Origin: an uncultured Sphingomonadaceae bacterium
GTDB taxonomy: Bacteria; Pseudomonadota; Alphaproteobacteria; Sphingomonadales; Sphingomonadaceae
Direction: 5' to 3'
Assembly (NCBI GenBank): GCA_947501325.1
Contig: CANMVC010000001.1
Span: 310,001 to 374,000, forward strand
DNA length: 64,000 nt
Shown: positions 51,466 through 59,808 of the stretch, in pieces
Layout: each line of letters begins with the position of its first letter
How positions within the stretch are numbered: position 1 is the first letter of the stretch
Notes under the pieces: model-generated
Told to the model about the DNA's origin: nothing
The model's database searches: none
What the model saw: the letters and a program-made list of their open reading frames with translations, nothing else
Position numbers and translations under genes: made by a program

Positions 51466-53070
51466 GTGACAGAGTGTGATTTCATTATCATCGGTGCTGG
51501 CTCAGCCGGAGCGGTTCTTGCGAACCGACTGTCGAGCAACGGCAAGTTCAAGGTTCTGCTGATTGAAGCTGGCGGGCGGAACCGATCACCGGTCTTATCA
51601 ATACCAGCCGCCATGGCGACTGCGATCGCTATGCCAAAATATAGCTGGGGCTATCCGGTCGAACCGGACCAAAGCCGGCAGGGCCGTCCCGACAGCTGGC
51701 CCAGCGGCCGAGGACTTGGCGGAAGCAGCGCCATTAACGGCCTGTTCTACACCCGCGGCCAGCCGCAAGACTATGATGGTTGGGCAGCATTGGGCAACGA
51801 AGGCTGGGCCTATGCCGATGTCGAACCCTATTTTCGCGCGATTGAGAGCTCCGAAATCGGGTCTGCCACAACGCGCGGCAAAAACGGCCCTCTGACCATT
51901 TCCAGGCTTCGGGAGGTCCACCCGCTGGCTGAAAGCTTTGTGGATGCAGTCGAGGAATGCGGCATCGAACAGGTCGAGGATTATAACGGGATTCACGGAT
52001 CGGGCGTTTCACTTGTTCAGGTGACGCAACGCAATGGCCGGAGACAGAGCGCCGCCGATGCGTATCTCACCCCTGTGCGAAACAGAAGCAACCTCACGAT
52101 CCTTACCGACGCGCAATGCACAAAGCTGATTATCGATGAGGGTGTCTGCAAGGGCGTGCGCTATATTCGCGGCGGGCGCAGCGTTACGGCCTATGCCCGG
52201 CGCGAAGTGATAGTGAGCGCCGGTGCGATTGGCTCACCCAAACTACTCATGGTATCAGGCATTGGCCCGGCAAAAGCACTGAAGGACGTCGGTATTGATG
52301 TGATCCACGACCTCGGCGGGGTTGGTCAAAACCTGCAGGAACACCCCAATGTCGGGATCAGCGCCGAAGTTAACGTGCCGACATATAATATCGATGCTCG
52401 TAACCCCCTCAAAATGGCCACGCATCTTGCACGGTGGTTCGCTTTCGGGACTGGTCCGGCAACAAGTCCCTATTCTCAAGCAGCGGCATTTTATAATGCA
52501 CGCGACCTGAAGGGACGTCCCGATCTCGAAATCCTGTTTGCGCCACATGATTTCAAATGGACCGACAAAGGCCCGAAACCTGCGCCATTACCGGGCGTGA
52601 ACCTGATTGTGAGCCTTTGTCGCCCGGAAAGCAGGGGTGAAGTTCTCCTGCGTTCCGGTGACCCGGCTGCTCCCCCGATCATTCGGCACGACATGCTTGA
52701 AAGTGCAGAAGATATGCGGCTGATTCTGGAGTGCTGCCGGATGGTCAGGAAGATCTATTCCACCTCTGCATTTGGGCCGTATGTCGTGCGGGAAAACTTG
52801 CCGGGTGAGGCGGTCAGATCGGATGCAGAAATGGAAGATTATGTTCGCAGTGCCGTCTTCGGCGGAAACCATCTGGTCGGAACGTGCAAGATGGGCCAGG
52901 ATTCGATGGCAGTGGTAAATGAGAAACTGAAAGTGAAGGGCATAGGGAAGTTACGGGTGATCGACGCATCAATCATGCCCCAACTGATTAGCGCCCATAC
53001 CAACGCCGCCACAATGATGATCGCCGAGAAAGGGGCGGAGATGATCTTGGAAGAACATCGTTCGGCATAA
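51466..53070 (+). CDS. GMC-family FAD oxidoreductase
   Basis: A 534-residue FAD enzyme. It has [19 protein letters not shown] near the N-terminus, GRGLGGSSAINGLFYTRGQP, VSAGAIGSPKLLMVSGIG, and a C-terminal GGNHLVGTCKMGQDSMAVV with catalytic His and a second conserved His in ISAHTNAAT, where GMC proteins have His or Asn. GTG 51466 is preferred, since an upstream ATG (51430) adds unlikely residues and lacks a Shine-Dalgarno. It is the last gene of the plus-strand cytochrome-MFS-methyltransferase-GMC operon. The substrate is an unknown alcohol. It may donate electrons to the membrane cytochrome. Confidence 0.86.
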   Translation: MTECDFIIIGAGSAGAVLANRLSSNGKFKVLLIEAGGRNRSPVLSIPAAMATAIAMPKYSWGYPVEPDQSRQGRPDSWPSGRGLGGSSAINGLFYTRGQPQDYDGWAALGNEGWAYADVEPYFRAIESSEIGSATTRGKNGPLTISRLREVHPLAESFVDAVEECGIEQVEDYNGIHGSGVSLVQVTQRNGRRQSAADAYLTPVRNRSNLTILTDAQCTKLIIDEGVCKGVRYIRGGRSVTAYARREVIVSAGAIGSPKLLMVSGIGPAKALKDVGIDVIHDLGGVGQNLQEHPNVGISAEVNVPTYNIDARNPLKMATHLARWFAFGTGPATSPYSQAAAFYNARDLKGRPDLEILFAPHDFKWTDKGPKPAPLPGVNLIVSLCRPESRGEVLLRSGDPAAPPIIRHDMLESAEDMRLILECCRMVRKIYSTSAFGPYVVRENLPGEAVRSDAEMEDYVRSAVFGGNHLVGTCKMGQDSMAVVNEKLKVKGIGKLRVIDASIMPQLISAHTNAATMMIAEKGAEMILEEHRSA

Positions 53071-53220
53071 CGATATGCGAGGTCTTTCGAAGAAATGGCG
53101 GTCCAGTACGTGGCCATCCTTGCCGCCCGGGGCGTTTCAACTGTCTGATGACGGACAAAACAGAAATGCTCGAAACGATGTCATAAAAGAGGTTGCGATA
53201 ATTGTGTGAATGGGCTTAGT

Positions 53221-53237
53221 TATCCGCCTGACGGATA
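53221..53237. promoter_or_regulatory. Perfect palindrome before the IclR gene
   Basis: TATCCGCCTGACGGATA: arms TATCCG and CGGATA around CCTGA. It lies 13 bp upstream of the IclR ATG, where it could block transcription. It is the best candidate operator for IclR. Diverged copies appear at 63721, 59368 and 47572. Confidence 0.65.
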
Positions 53238-53250
53238 GAGAGACAAGTAT

Positions 53251-54048
53251 ATGGAACGCGGCGTACCCATCAGAGCAATTACTCGCGGCATAGCGGTGTT
53301 GTCTGCTGTCAATCGCGATGGCCCGATCACAATGATGAATATCTCGAAAAGCGCCAATATTCCCTACCCTACCGCATGCCGGATTGTGCAAACCTTTTTG
53401 CACGAAGGTTTGATTGAACGCGAGCCAGCCCGGAAACGCTACCGCGTCACGTCGCTGGTGCAAACGCTGGCCACCGGATTTCAATCCGAGGATCAACTGG
53501 TGGCAGTCGCCCGCCCCCATCTTGAAGAGCTGTGCCGCAAATTTAGTTGGCCGGTTTCATTGGCCACCCGCGTGGGCACAAGAATGATGGTGCGTGATTC
53601 CACACATAAGATGACATCACTCACCTTCACCAACTATTATCCTGGATATACTTTACCGATTGCCGAATGCGCGACAGGGAAAGCATATCTTGCCCATTGT
53701 TCCGATGAAGAACGTCAAACCATTGTGGAAGCATGGAAAGCAACGGACAATGAGACCTCTAAAATGGGGTTGCTTCTGGTTTCGGATGATGTGGTGCTGA
53801 ATAAAATCCGCGAAGATGGCTACGCGCACCAGATGCGTAATTTTTACAACGAAGAACCGGGAAAAACGTCATCACTAGCTGTACCGGTCAATGGTCCGGA
53901 TGGTGATATACTTGGCTCTCTGGCAATTATCTATTTTGCCTCTGCACTGAAAGCCGATGAAGCGACCGCAACGTTCCTGAAGGCGATGCACATAACAGCA
54001 ACACAAATAACCGAGAGCCTTGAAAAAAGCGGTTCATCAGTAAACTAG
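53251..54048 (+). CDS. IclR-family transcriptional regulator
   Basis: A 265-residue regulator. The N-terminal winged helix (5-75: RAITRGIAVLSAVNRDGPITMMNISKSANIPYPTACRIVQTF) is followed by the IclR effector domain (about 85-255: VARPHLEELCRKFSWPVSLATRVGTRMMV, LPIAECATGKAYLA, SSLAVPVNGPDGDILGSLAIIYF). IclR proteins of this type control degradation of aromatic or other organic acids. It is convergent with the FAD dehydrogenase, with stop codons overlapping by 4 nt. A perfect palindrome precedes it. Confidence 0.92.
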   Translation: MERGVPIRAITRGIAVLSAVNRDGPITMMNISKSANIPYPTACRIVQTFLHEGLIEREPARKRYRVTSLVQTLATGFQSEDQLVAVARPHLEELCRKFSWPVSLATRVGTRMMVRDSTHKMTSLTFTNYYPGYTLPIAECATGKAYLAHCSDEERQTIVEAWKATDNETSKMGLLLVSDDVVLNKIREDGYAHQMRNFYNEEPGKTSSLAVPVNGPDGDILGSLAIIYFASALKADEATATFLKAMHITATQITESLEKSGSSVN

Positions 54049-55460
54049 TTGATATCCGCCCGGTTTAACTGCGCCGCATGTTGGCCCGCCAAGCGTCCCA
54101 GGGTGGTTGCCGTCATGAGGCCGTTACCCGCCATATAGCCATCGGCACCGGGCCCGGAAATACCGCGCGCCGCACCGCCGCCTGCATAAAGATTGGGAAA
54201 CGCTGTTCCATCCGGCCTTAACACCCGTGCATCCTGATCTACTTCGAGACCGCCTTGCGTATGAAACAACGCGCCTGTTACCCGCACGGCGTAAAAAGGC
54301 GGAGCCAGCTTCTCTTTGCCCGCAAAGCTTCGGCCAAATTGATCTGGTTCGCCGCTTTCCACCAAAGCCCATGTCCCAGCCACACTGGCCTTCAAACCCT
54401 TGATCGCGATACCGGCCTGTTCAGCCAGTTCCTCCAGCGTGTCCGCTTTTATAAGGCAGCCAGCCGACTTGGCCTGCTGATAATCATCAAATTGTTCCAT
54501 GATCCTGTGCCGGGTTTCATCATAGATACTCCAAGCAACATGTCCGTCCTGCTCCAGAACCTTGACCGCCTGTTCCGAATAACCCGCCGCTTCATTGGAA
54601 AAACGGTTTCCTGCGCGGTTAACCTGTATGCCGCCCTCGGCAATCAGTGGCCACAATATGGGTATGCCATAGCCGGCGGCGAGTCCGGCATGCCCCTGAT
54701 AGGCGCTCATATCAGCCATGCTGGCGCCCAGTTTTTCACCCCATGCTACCGCATGCCCCTTGTTGCCAGAATGGCCGTGGAAGGTTGCATGTTCCAGTTC
54801 AGGGATCAGTTCTGCCACCATCTCCTGGTTGCCGGCAAATCCGCAACAAGCGAGTATCAGGGCATTACATCCGATAACATCCTGCCCGCCGTCGGGGCGC
54901 GTTGCGCCAACGGCGATTATACGATCACTACCATTCACATACAGCGTATCGACTGTTGCGTCCGTCAGAATATCCACACCTGCCGTTTCACAAGCCGCGG
55001 CAAGTGCCCCCATCAACTCTCCGCCGGACCGGCTTGGCATCCCGTGCATCCTGAGCGCGCTATGACCCGGATAGGTAAAGCCTTCCACCAGACTGAGGCC
55101 AATATCATGATCTTCCATCAACCAGTCGATCGTTCGTGCAGACTGCTGCGCCAAATGATGGACCAGCGTCTGGTCCACTTTGCCCTTCGTCTTTGCGATG
55201 ATATCTTCCGCAAAAATTTCCGGACTGTCTTCAATAGCCTTTGCCATTTGTGCCTTGCTACCAGCGGCAGGAATAAGGCCGGTGGACATGGACGTTGTGC
55301 CAAGCGGCTGGCGATCCCGTTCGATCACAAGAACGTCCACGCCAGCATCCCTGACCGCCAGTGCCGCGCACAGGCCTGTGCCGCCGCCACCGACAATGAC
55401 CACCGGAATGTCCGTTATGGTTTCGATAGTCTCCGCGCGAATAGTCTCGATCTTGCTCAT
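54045..55460 (-). CDS. FAD-dependent dehydrogenase (FAD_binding_2, fumarate reductase/ketosteroid dehydrogenase fold)
   Basis: A 471-residue flavoprotein. It has the N-terminal dinucleotide site VVIVGGGGTGLCAALAVRDAGVDVLVIERD, GTTSMSTGLIPAAG, LALACCGFAGN-type region, and a C-terminal TQGGLEVDQDARVLRP with YAGGGAARGISGPGADGYMAGNGL. Relatives include 3-ketosteroid Delta1-dehydrogenase, urocanate reductase and tricarballylate dehydrogenase. There is no signal peptide, so it is probably cytoplasmic. Its ATG overlaps the Zn-alcohol dehydrogenase stop. It closes the four-gene PrpE-lyase-ADH-FAD operon. Confidence 0.85.
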   Translation of the reverse strand: MSKIETIRAETIETITDIPVVIVGGGGTGLCAALAVRDAGVDVLVIERDRQPLGTTSMSTGLIPAAGSKAQMAKAIEDSPEIFAEDIIAKTKGKVDQTLVHHLAQQSARTIDWLMEDHDIGLSLVEGFTYPGHSALRMHGMPSRSGGELMGALAAACETAGVDILTDATVDTLYVNGSDRIIAVGATRPDGGQDVIGCNALILACCGFAGNQEMVAELIPELEHATFHGHSGNKGHAVAWGEKLGASMADMSAYQGHAGLAAGYGIPILWPLIAEGGIQVNRAGNRFSNEAAGYSEQAVKVLEQDGHVAWSIYDETRHRIMEQFDDYQQAKSAGCLIKADTLEELAEQAGIAIKGLKASVAGTWALVESGEPDQFGRSFAGKEKLAPPFYAVRVTGALFHTQGGLEVDQDARVLRPDGTAFPNLYAGGGAARGISGPGADGYMAGNGLMTATTLGRLAGQHAAQLNRADIN

Positions 55461-56569
55461 GGGGATATCTCTTCAAATATCAGAACGGGTTTAATGACCG
55501 CACCGCTGCGCTGTGCTTCAAACGCGGTCGCGATCTCTTCAAAGGGAAAGCGGGTGATCAGTTCATCATAGGGCAAATTACCGGCGCGATGCTGTTCAAT
55601 CATCCACGGAATAAGGCGATCCGGGACACTGTCACCCTCGATAATTCCAGTCATCGTAGTCGTCATGAAAGAGAGGCCACCAGGGTGCGGAACGGGATCC
55701 TCAAAGCCGCCAGGAATGGTCAGCACGCCAAAATTGCCGCCGGGATGCAGACAAGCGATCCCGGCCTCAAAAGTTGCCTGTGATCCCGCGGCATCCAGTG
55801 CATAAGAGACCCCGCCACCTGATGCTTCCCGCACCTTGGCAACAAGATCGGGATCATCGCCTTTTACCAGAATATCCGCGCCATATTTCTCAGCATGATG
55901 CAACCGATCCGCCTGAATATCGCTGGCGATAATTGGCGAGCAACCGGCAATCTGGCCAGCCATTATCGCCGACAGTCCGACTGCTCCGCACCCTATCACC
56001 AGTAACGGACGACCTGCTTCTGCGGCAAAATTGTTCAGGACAGCACCAACGCCGGTTTGTATCCCACACCCCAAGGGCGCAGCTGTGGCAAAATCCATAT
56101 CATCGGGTATCGCAACGGCATTGCGCTGAGTGACCAGAGCGTGGGTGGCAAAACTGCTTTGCTGGAAAAAAGCCCCGCCAATTTCCGTTCCATCAGGCCG
56201 CACAAGCGCCGGCCGGCTGCGTTGGCCGTCAATGTTTAATGCGATGTTGTCAAAGCAGTAAGCCGGGTGATCATCGGTGCAGTTACGGCACTGGCCGCAG
56301 GACCCGAAGGTCGCGATGACACGGTCACCGATATGGAAACGACGAACATCGCTACCGATCGCAATCACAATCCCTGCGCCTTCATGGCCGAAAACGCGCG
56401 GCGTTTCCGACCATACGGATATCCCTATATCCGTATGGCAAATGGCCGCGGCGCGCACGGCTATGACCAGCTCATCCGGCAGCGGGTCGTCGAGCGACAG
56501 CGGCTCAATAACCGGCAAAGCCCCGTTTCCGGGCGATACGGCGGCTCGAATCTCTCTAGGCACGATCAT
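55457..56569 (-). CDS. Zinc-dependent alcohol dehydrogenase, aryl-alcohol type
   Basis: A 370-residue MDR enzyme. Catalytic zinc ligands are in CHTDIGISVW (Cys) and GHEGAGIVIAIG (His-Glu). The structural-zinc cysteines are in CGQCRNCTDDHPAYC. The NAD(P) site is GCGAVGLSAIMAG. It resembles XylB/AreB-type benzyl-alcohol dehydrogenases. ATG 56567-56569 is chosen; it overlaps the lyase gene by 14 nt. It could oxidise an alcohol to an aldehyde, or reduce it in reverse, in the cluster's pathway. Confidence 0.87.
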   Translation of the reverse strand: MIVPREIRAAVSPGNGALPVIEPLSLDDPLPDELVIAVRAAAICHTDIGISVWSETPRVFGHEGAGIVIAIGSDVRRFHIGDRVIATFGSCGQCRNCTDDHPAYCFDNIALNIDGQRSRPALVRPDGTEIGGAFFQQSSFATHALVTQRNAVAIPDDMDFATAAPLGCGIQTGVGAVLNNFAAEAGRPLLVIGCGAVGLSAIMAGQIAGCSPIIASDIQADRLHHAEKYGADILVKGDDPDLVAKVREASGGGVSYALDAAGSQATFEAGIACLHPGGNFGVLTIPGGFEDPVPHPGGLSFMTTTMTGIIEGDSVPDRLIPWMIEQHRAGNLPYDELITRFPFEEIATAFEAQRSGAVIKPVLIFEEISP

Positions 56570-57416
56570 GTCGTTTCTGCAGCGCCACCACATCATCAAT
56601 GCCGAGCAAACGTGACATCTCTCCGAATTCAAAATGCCCCGCACCTTCTCCATTGGCATCGCCAGCCTTCAAACCGGCGTAGAAATTTCGCGCAGCCTGC
56701 GCCGCCGCGAGCGGTGCGCCTGCCGGATAGATGACAAATTTCACACCAAGCTTTTGATAATCCGTCGGCGGCAGAACAGGCGTAAAGCCGCCATGAGCCG
56801 CGTTGACCAGAATAGGTTTATTCAATCGACTGGCCGCTTGTTCAATTTCTTCCAGGCTTTGCGGGGCCTCCAGAAACAATATGTCTGCTCCGTTTTCTGC
56901 ATATTTATCAAGCCGGTCAATGGTAGCGTCCAGACCTTCTGTCCGCCTGGCATCGCTGCGCGCAATAATCAGAATATCACCCTCACCACGAGCTTCGACA
57001 GCGACTTTCATGCGCGCGATCATCTCCTCGGCGTCGACTGAAACCGCCTGCCCTACATGCCCGCATATTTTGGGAAAGCCCTGATCCTCAATCTGGATCG
57101 CCGCGATACCGGCCTTTTGATACCCTTTGACGGCATGGGCCAAATTGGCAATGCCGCCGAAACCGGTATCTGCATCCGCAATAACCGGCGCTTTGCTTTT
57201 GGCCGCAAAAGCCCCAAAAATCCGAATGAAATCGCTATAGCCTGCAATACCAACATCGGGCTCACCCATGGCAGAGGCCGTGCCCCAATAGCCAGAGGCA
57301 TAATGCGCGTCAAAACCGACTTCGTTAGCCATTAAAAGGCTCATATGATCATAGATTCCCGGCGCTGCGATTATCTGATCACCAGCCATTTTCGCGCGAA
57401 GCTCGGCACCGCTCAT
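56556..57416 (-). CDS. Isocitrate lyase/PEP mutase family lyase (2-methylisocitrate or 2,3-dimethylmalate lyase-like)
   Basis: A 286-residue enzyme with a phosphoenolpyruvate-mutase-type barrel. It has GIYDHMSLLMANEVGFDAHYASGYW at the start, the Mg site DADTGFGG, the substrate loop PKICGHVG (family K-x-C-G-H), and RSDARRTEGLDATIDRLD. Family members cleave a C-C bond of substituted malate/isocitrate-like acids to pyruvate, succinate or propionate. Adjacent to a PrpE-like ligase, a propionate-releasing cleavage is plausible, but other reactions in the family exist. It overlaps the PrpE-like gene by ATGA. Confidence 0.82.
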   Translation of the reverse strand: MSGAELRAKMAGDQIIAAPGIYDHMSLLMANEVGFDAHYASGYWGTASAMGEPDVGIAGYSDFIRIFGAFAAKSKAPVIADADTGFGGIANLAHAVKGYQKAGIAAIQIEDQGFPKICGHVGQAVSVDAEEMIARMKVAVEARGEGDILIIARSDARRTEGLDATIDRLDKYAENGADILFLEAPQSLEEIEQAASRLNKPILVNAAHGGFTPVLPPTDYQKLGVKFVIYPAGAPLAAAQAARNFYAGLKAGDANGEGAGHFEFGEMSRLLGIDDVVALQKRHDRA

Positions 57417-59317
57417 GCCGCGCCCGATTCATGCTCAAACAGTTTATAATATTCCTCCAGCACGGCTCTATCCTCTATAGTTGCGGGAATTGTAGCCTCC
57501 TCCCTGTCGGCAATCTGCCTGATATTGCGGCGCAAGATTTTACCGGAGCGCGTCTTCGGCAGCTTGCTGACGATATGGACCTGTTTAAAGGCTGCAACCG
57601 GTCCAATTGCCGTGCGCACGTCCAGAACCAGCTGCTGCTGCAATGACCCGGGATCGCTCTGCTCCCCGGCTTTCAAGACTACGAAACCAGCGGGTATCTG
57701 GCCCTTCAAATCATCATGGATTCCGACTACGGCACATTCTGCAACCGATGGATTGGCTGCCAGAACCTCTTCAATCGCAGAAGAGGATAGCCGGTGCCCC
57801 GCGACATTGATCACATCATCCGTGCGTGTCATGACGTAGACGAAACCGTCTTCATCGATATAACCGGCATCGCCAGACAAATAGTAGCCTACATAGCGTT
57901 CAAGATAGGCTTCGACATAGCGTTCTTCCGCCTTCCAGAGCGTCGGCGCAGCGCCGGGGGGAAGCGGTAGTCTGGCAACAATGGCACCGGTTTCATTGGC
58001 AGCAACCGGTACACCGTCTTCATCCAGACATGCAATATCCCACCCCGGCATCGGAACACTTGTCGAACCGGCTTTGGTTGGCAACTCCTCGATCCCCAAC
58101 GGATTGGCGCAAATCGCCCAACCCGTCTCCGTCTGCCACCAATGGTCAACCACGGGCTTACCCAACAGATTTTCTGTCCATGCCAACGTGCTGGGATCGG
58201 TTCGTTCACCGGCAAGATAGACAGCTTGCAGGCTGGAAAGATCGTGCCCTGCTGACAGCGTGCCTTCAGGGTCAACTTGCTTGATCGCCCTTATCGCTGT
58301 CGGTGCTGTAAAGAAACTGCGCACTTTGTGTTTTGCCATGATCGACCAAAACACGCCCGCATTCGGGGTGCCAACGGGTTTGCCTTCAAAGACCACCGTC
58401 GTGTTACGGTTCAGCAGCGGGCCGTACACAATATAGCTATGCCCGACGACCCAGCCAACGTCGCTGGCGGCCCAATAGGTTGATCCGGGCGGACAATTGT
58501 AAATGCCCTCCATCGTCCAGGCGAGCGCAGCGAGATACCCGCCGGTGTCCCGAACAATGCCCTTGGGCTGCCCGGTCGTTCCGGATGTGTATAATATGTA
58601 AAGCGGGTCAGTCGCTTTGACCGGCTCACACGGGGCCGGTTCAGCGTTCGCGATTTCATCGGCCCAATCCAGGACATCTGACCTGCCCATATCCGCTGGC
58701 GCCTGTTCCCGCTGCCAGTAGATAGTCGCATCGATTTCATGATCGGCAAGGGCATAGGCCTCTTCCAGCATGGGTTGATAAGACAGCAACTTGGTGCCCT
58801 CAATCCCGCAGCTGGCGGCAATTACCAATTTCGGTGTTGCATCATCAATCCGCGCCGCCAATTCCTTGGCCGCAAACCCTCCAAAAACCACGGAATGTAT
58901 GGCACCGATACGCGCACAGGCGAGCATGGCAATTACCGCCTCCGGGGAGTTGGGCATGTAGATGATGATACGGTCGCCTTTCGTAACACCGCGCGCTCGC
59001 ATAGCGCCCCCAAGCCGAGCGGTCGCATCCTTCAATTCGGCAAAGGTCAGGCTGCGAGACGTTTGCGTTACAGGGCTTTCATACTGAATGGCAATTTGAT
59101 CGCCAAATCCATCGTCAACATGCCGGTCAACGCAATTATGGCAGGCGTTGAGTTCGCCGCCAACGAACCAGCGCGGGATAGGTCCCTGACCACTGCCGAG
59201 TACCGTGTCCCAGCGCTTGGTCCAAGCCAATTTGTCCGCTACTTCTGCCCAGAATCTGTCCGGTTCATTTGCGGCAAAGGCCGTTAACTGCGCGTAATTC
59301 ATCCGATTTCGATTCAT
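57413..59317 (-). CDS. Propionyl-CoA synthetase-like acyl-CoA ligase (PrpE/ACSS3 type)
   Basis: A 634-residue AMP-forming ligase. ACS motifs are YTSGTTGQPKGIVRDTGGY, where R-D-x-G-G is characteristic of the PrpE/ACSS3 group, WWQTETGW, GDAGYIDEDGFVYVMTRTDDVINVAGHRLS, and the catalytic Lys in KTRSGKILRR near 590. A strong AAGGAGGGAT Shine-Dalgarno precedes the ATG; a second in-frame ATG lies five codons later. It would activate propionate or a related short acid released by the adjacent lyase (inference). It starts the minus-strand operon and is divergent from small protein B. Confidence 0.88.
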   Translation of the reverse strand: MNRNRMNYAQLTAFAANEPDRFWAEVADKLAWTKRWDTVLGSGQGPIPRWFVGGELNACHNCVDRHVDDGFGDQIAIQYESPVTQTSRSLTFAELKDATARLGGAMRARGVTKGDRIIIYMPNSPEAVIAMLACARIGAIHSVVFGGFAAKELAARIDDATPKLVIAASCGIEGTKLLSYQPMLEEAYALADHEIDATIYWQREQAPADMGRSDVLDWADEIANAEPAPCEPVKATDPLYILYTSGTTGQPKGIVRDTGGYLAALAWTMEGIYNCPPGSTYWAASDVGWVVGHSYIVYGPLLNRNTTVVFEGKPVGTPNAGVFWSIMAKHKVRSFFTAPTAIRAIKQVDPEGTLSAGHDLSSLQAVYLAGERTDPSTLAWTENLLGKPVVDHWWQTETGWAICANPLGIEELPTKAGSTSVPMPGWDIACLDEDGVPVAANETGAIVARLPLPPGAAPTLWKAEERYVEAYLERYVGYYLSGDAGYIDEDGFVYVMTRTDDVINVAGHRLSSSAIEEVLAANPSVAECAVVGIHDDLKGQIPAGFVVLKAGEQSDPGSLQQQLVLDVRTAIGPVAAFKQVHIVSKLPKTRSGKILRRNIRQIADREEATIPATIEDRAVLEEYYKLFEHESGAA

Positions 59318-59367
59318 TATCCCTCCTTCGCCGATTTTATCTATCAGGGGAGTATATCCCTAACGCC

Positions 59368-59384
59368 TATCCATTGCGCGGACA
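59368..59384. promoter_or_regulatory. Candidate IclR-regulon operator (diverged copy)
   Basis: TATCCATTGCGCGGACA keeps TATCC and CGGA-x-A of the IclR-proximal palindrome (10 of 17 positions). It lies 50 bp before the PrpE-like ATG and 72 bp before the divergent small protein B ATG. Confidence 0.35.
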
Positions 59385-59456
59385 TTATGCGACATTTGCT
59401 TCGATTATCTGCGCGCTTGCTACATATTGGAAACATCAAGAATCAGGATATGAAAT

Positions 59457-59795
59457 ATGGATGACGAGTCCCGAAAAACGGAGGTTCCGAAAGAGCTTGG
59501 TAATGAAATTGGCGGCAATGGGCGGGTCTATTTTGATAATGTCGTCATCGACAATATGCTGGACGCCTTGCTGGAACTCTCGGCGACCGTCTGGACCCAT
59601 CATGACCGGGTGATCGTGCTGGAAAAAATCCTCGCTGCCAAAGGCATTGACGTTAGCGAGGAAATTGAGGCTCATTTACCTGACGAAGCGGAAATTGCCG
59701 CCCGGACGGCGGAGCGGGACGCATTTGTGGAACGCATTTTCGGTGCTTTCCTGCGCCGCCCGACCAGCGATTTAGCTGATAAAGTGAAGATTTGA
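59457..59795 (+). CDS. Small protein B, paralogue of the 45902-46261 product; methyltransferase-linked
   Basis: A 112-residue protein that I cannot assign to a named family. Residues 24-98 align with small protein A (R-V-I-V-L-E-K-I-L-A-A-K-G-I, E-E-I, P-D-E-A-E-I-A-A-R, E-R-D-A-F-V-E-R). The predicted structure is helical. It precedes methyltransferase C by 13 nt, whereas small protein A follows methyltransferase A. The pairing persists although the gene order differs, which supports a functional link. Confidence 0.75.
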   Translation: MDDESRKTEVPKELGNEIGGNGRVYFDNVVIDNMLDALLELSATVWTHHDRVIVLEKILAAKGIDVSEEIEAHLPDEAEIAARTAERDAFVERIFGAFLRRPTSDLADKVKI

Positions 59796-59808
59796 CAGGA
59801 GCTTGAAT

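Noticed and set aside
54255-55571. 438-codon plus-strand frame opposite the FAD dehydrogenase
   Set aside because: Lies antisense to a well-supported flavoprotein gene; the translation is rich in Arg, His and Cys with no domain pattern, a typical shadow.
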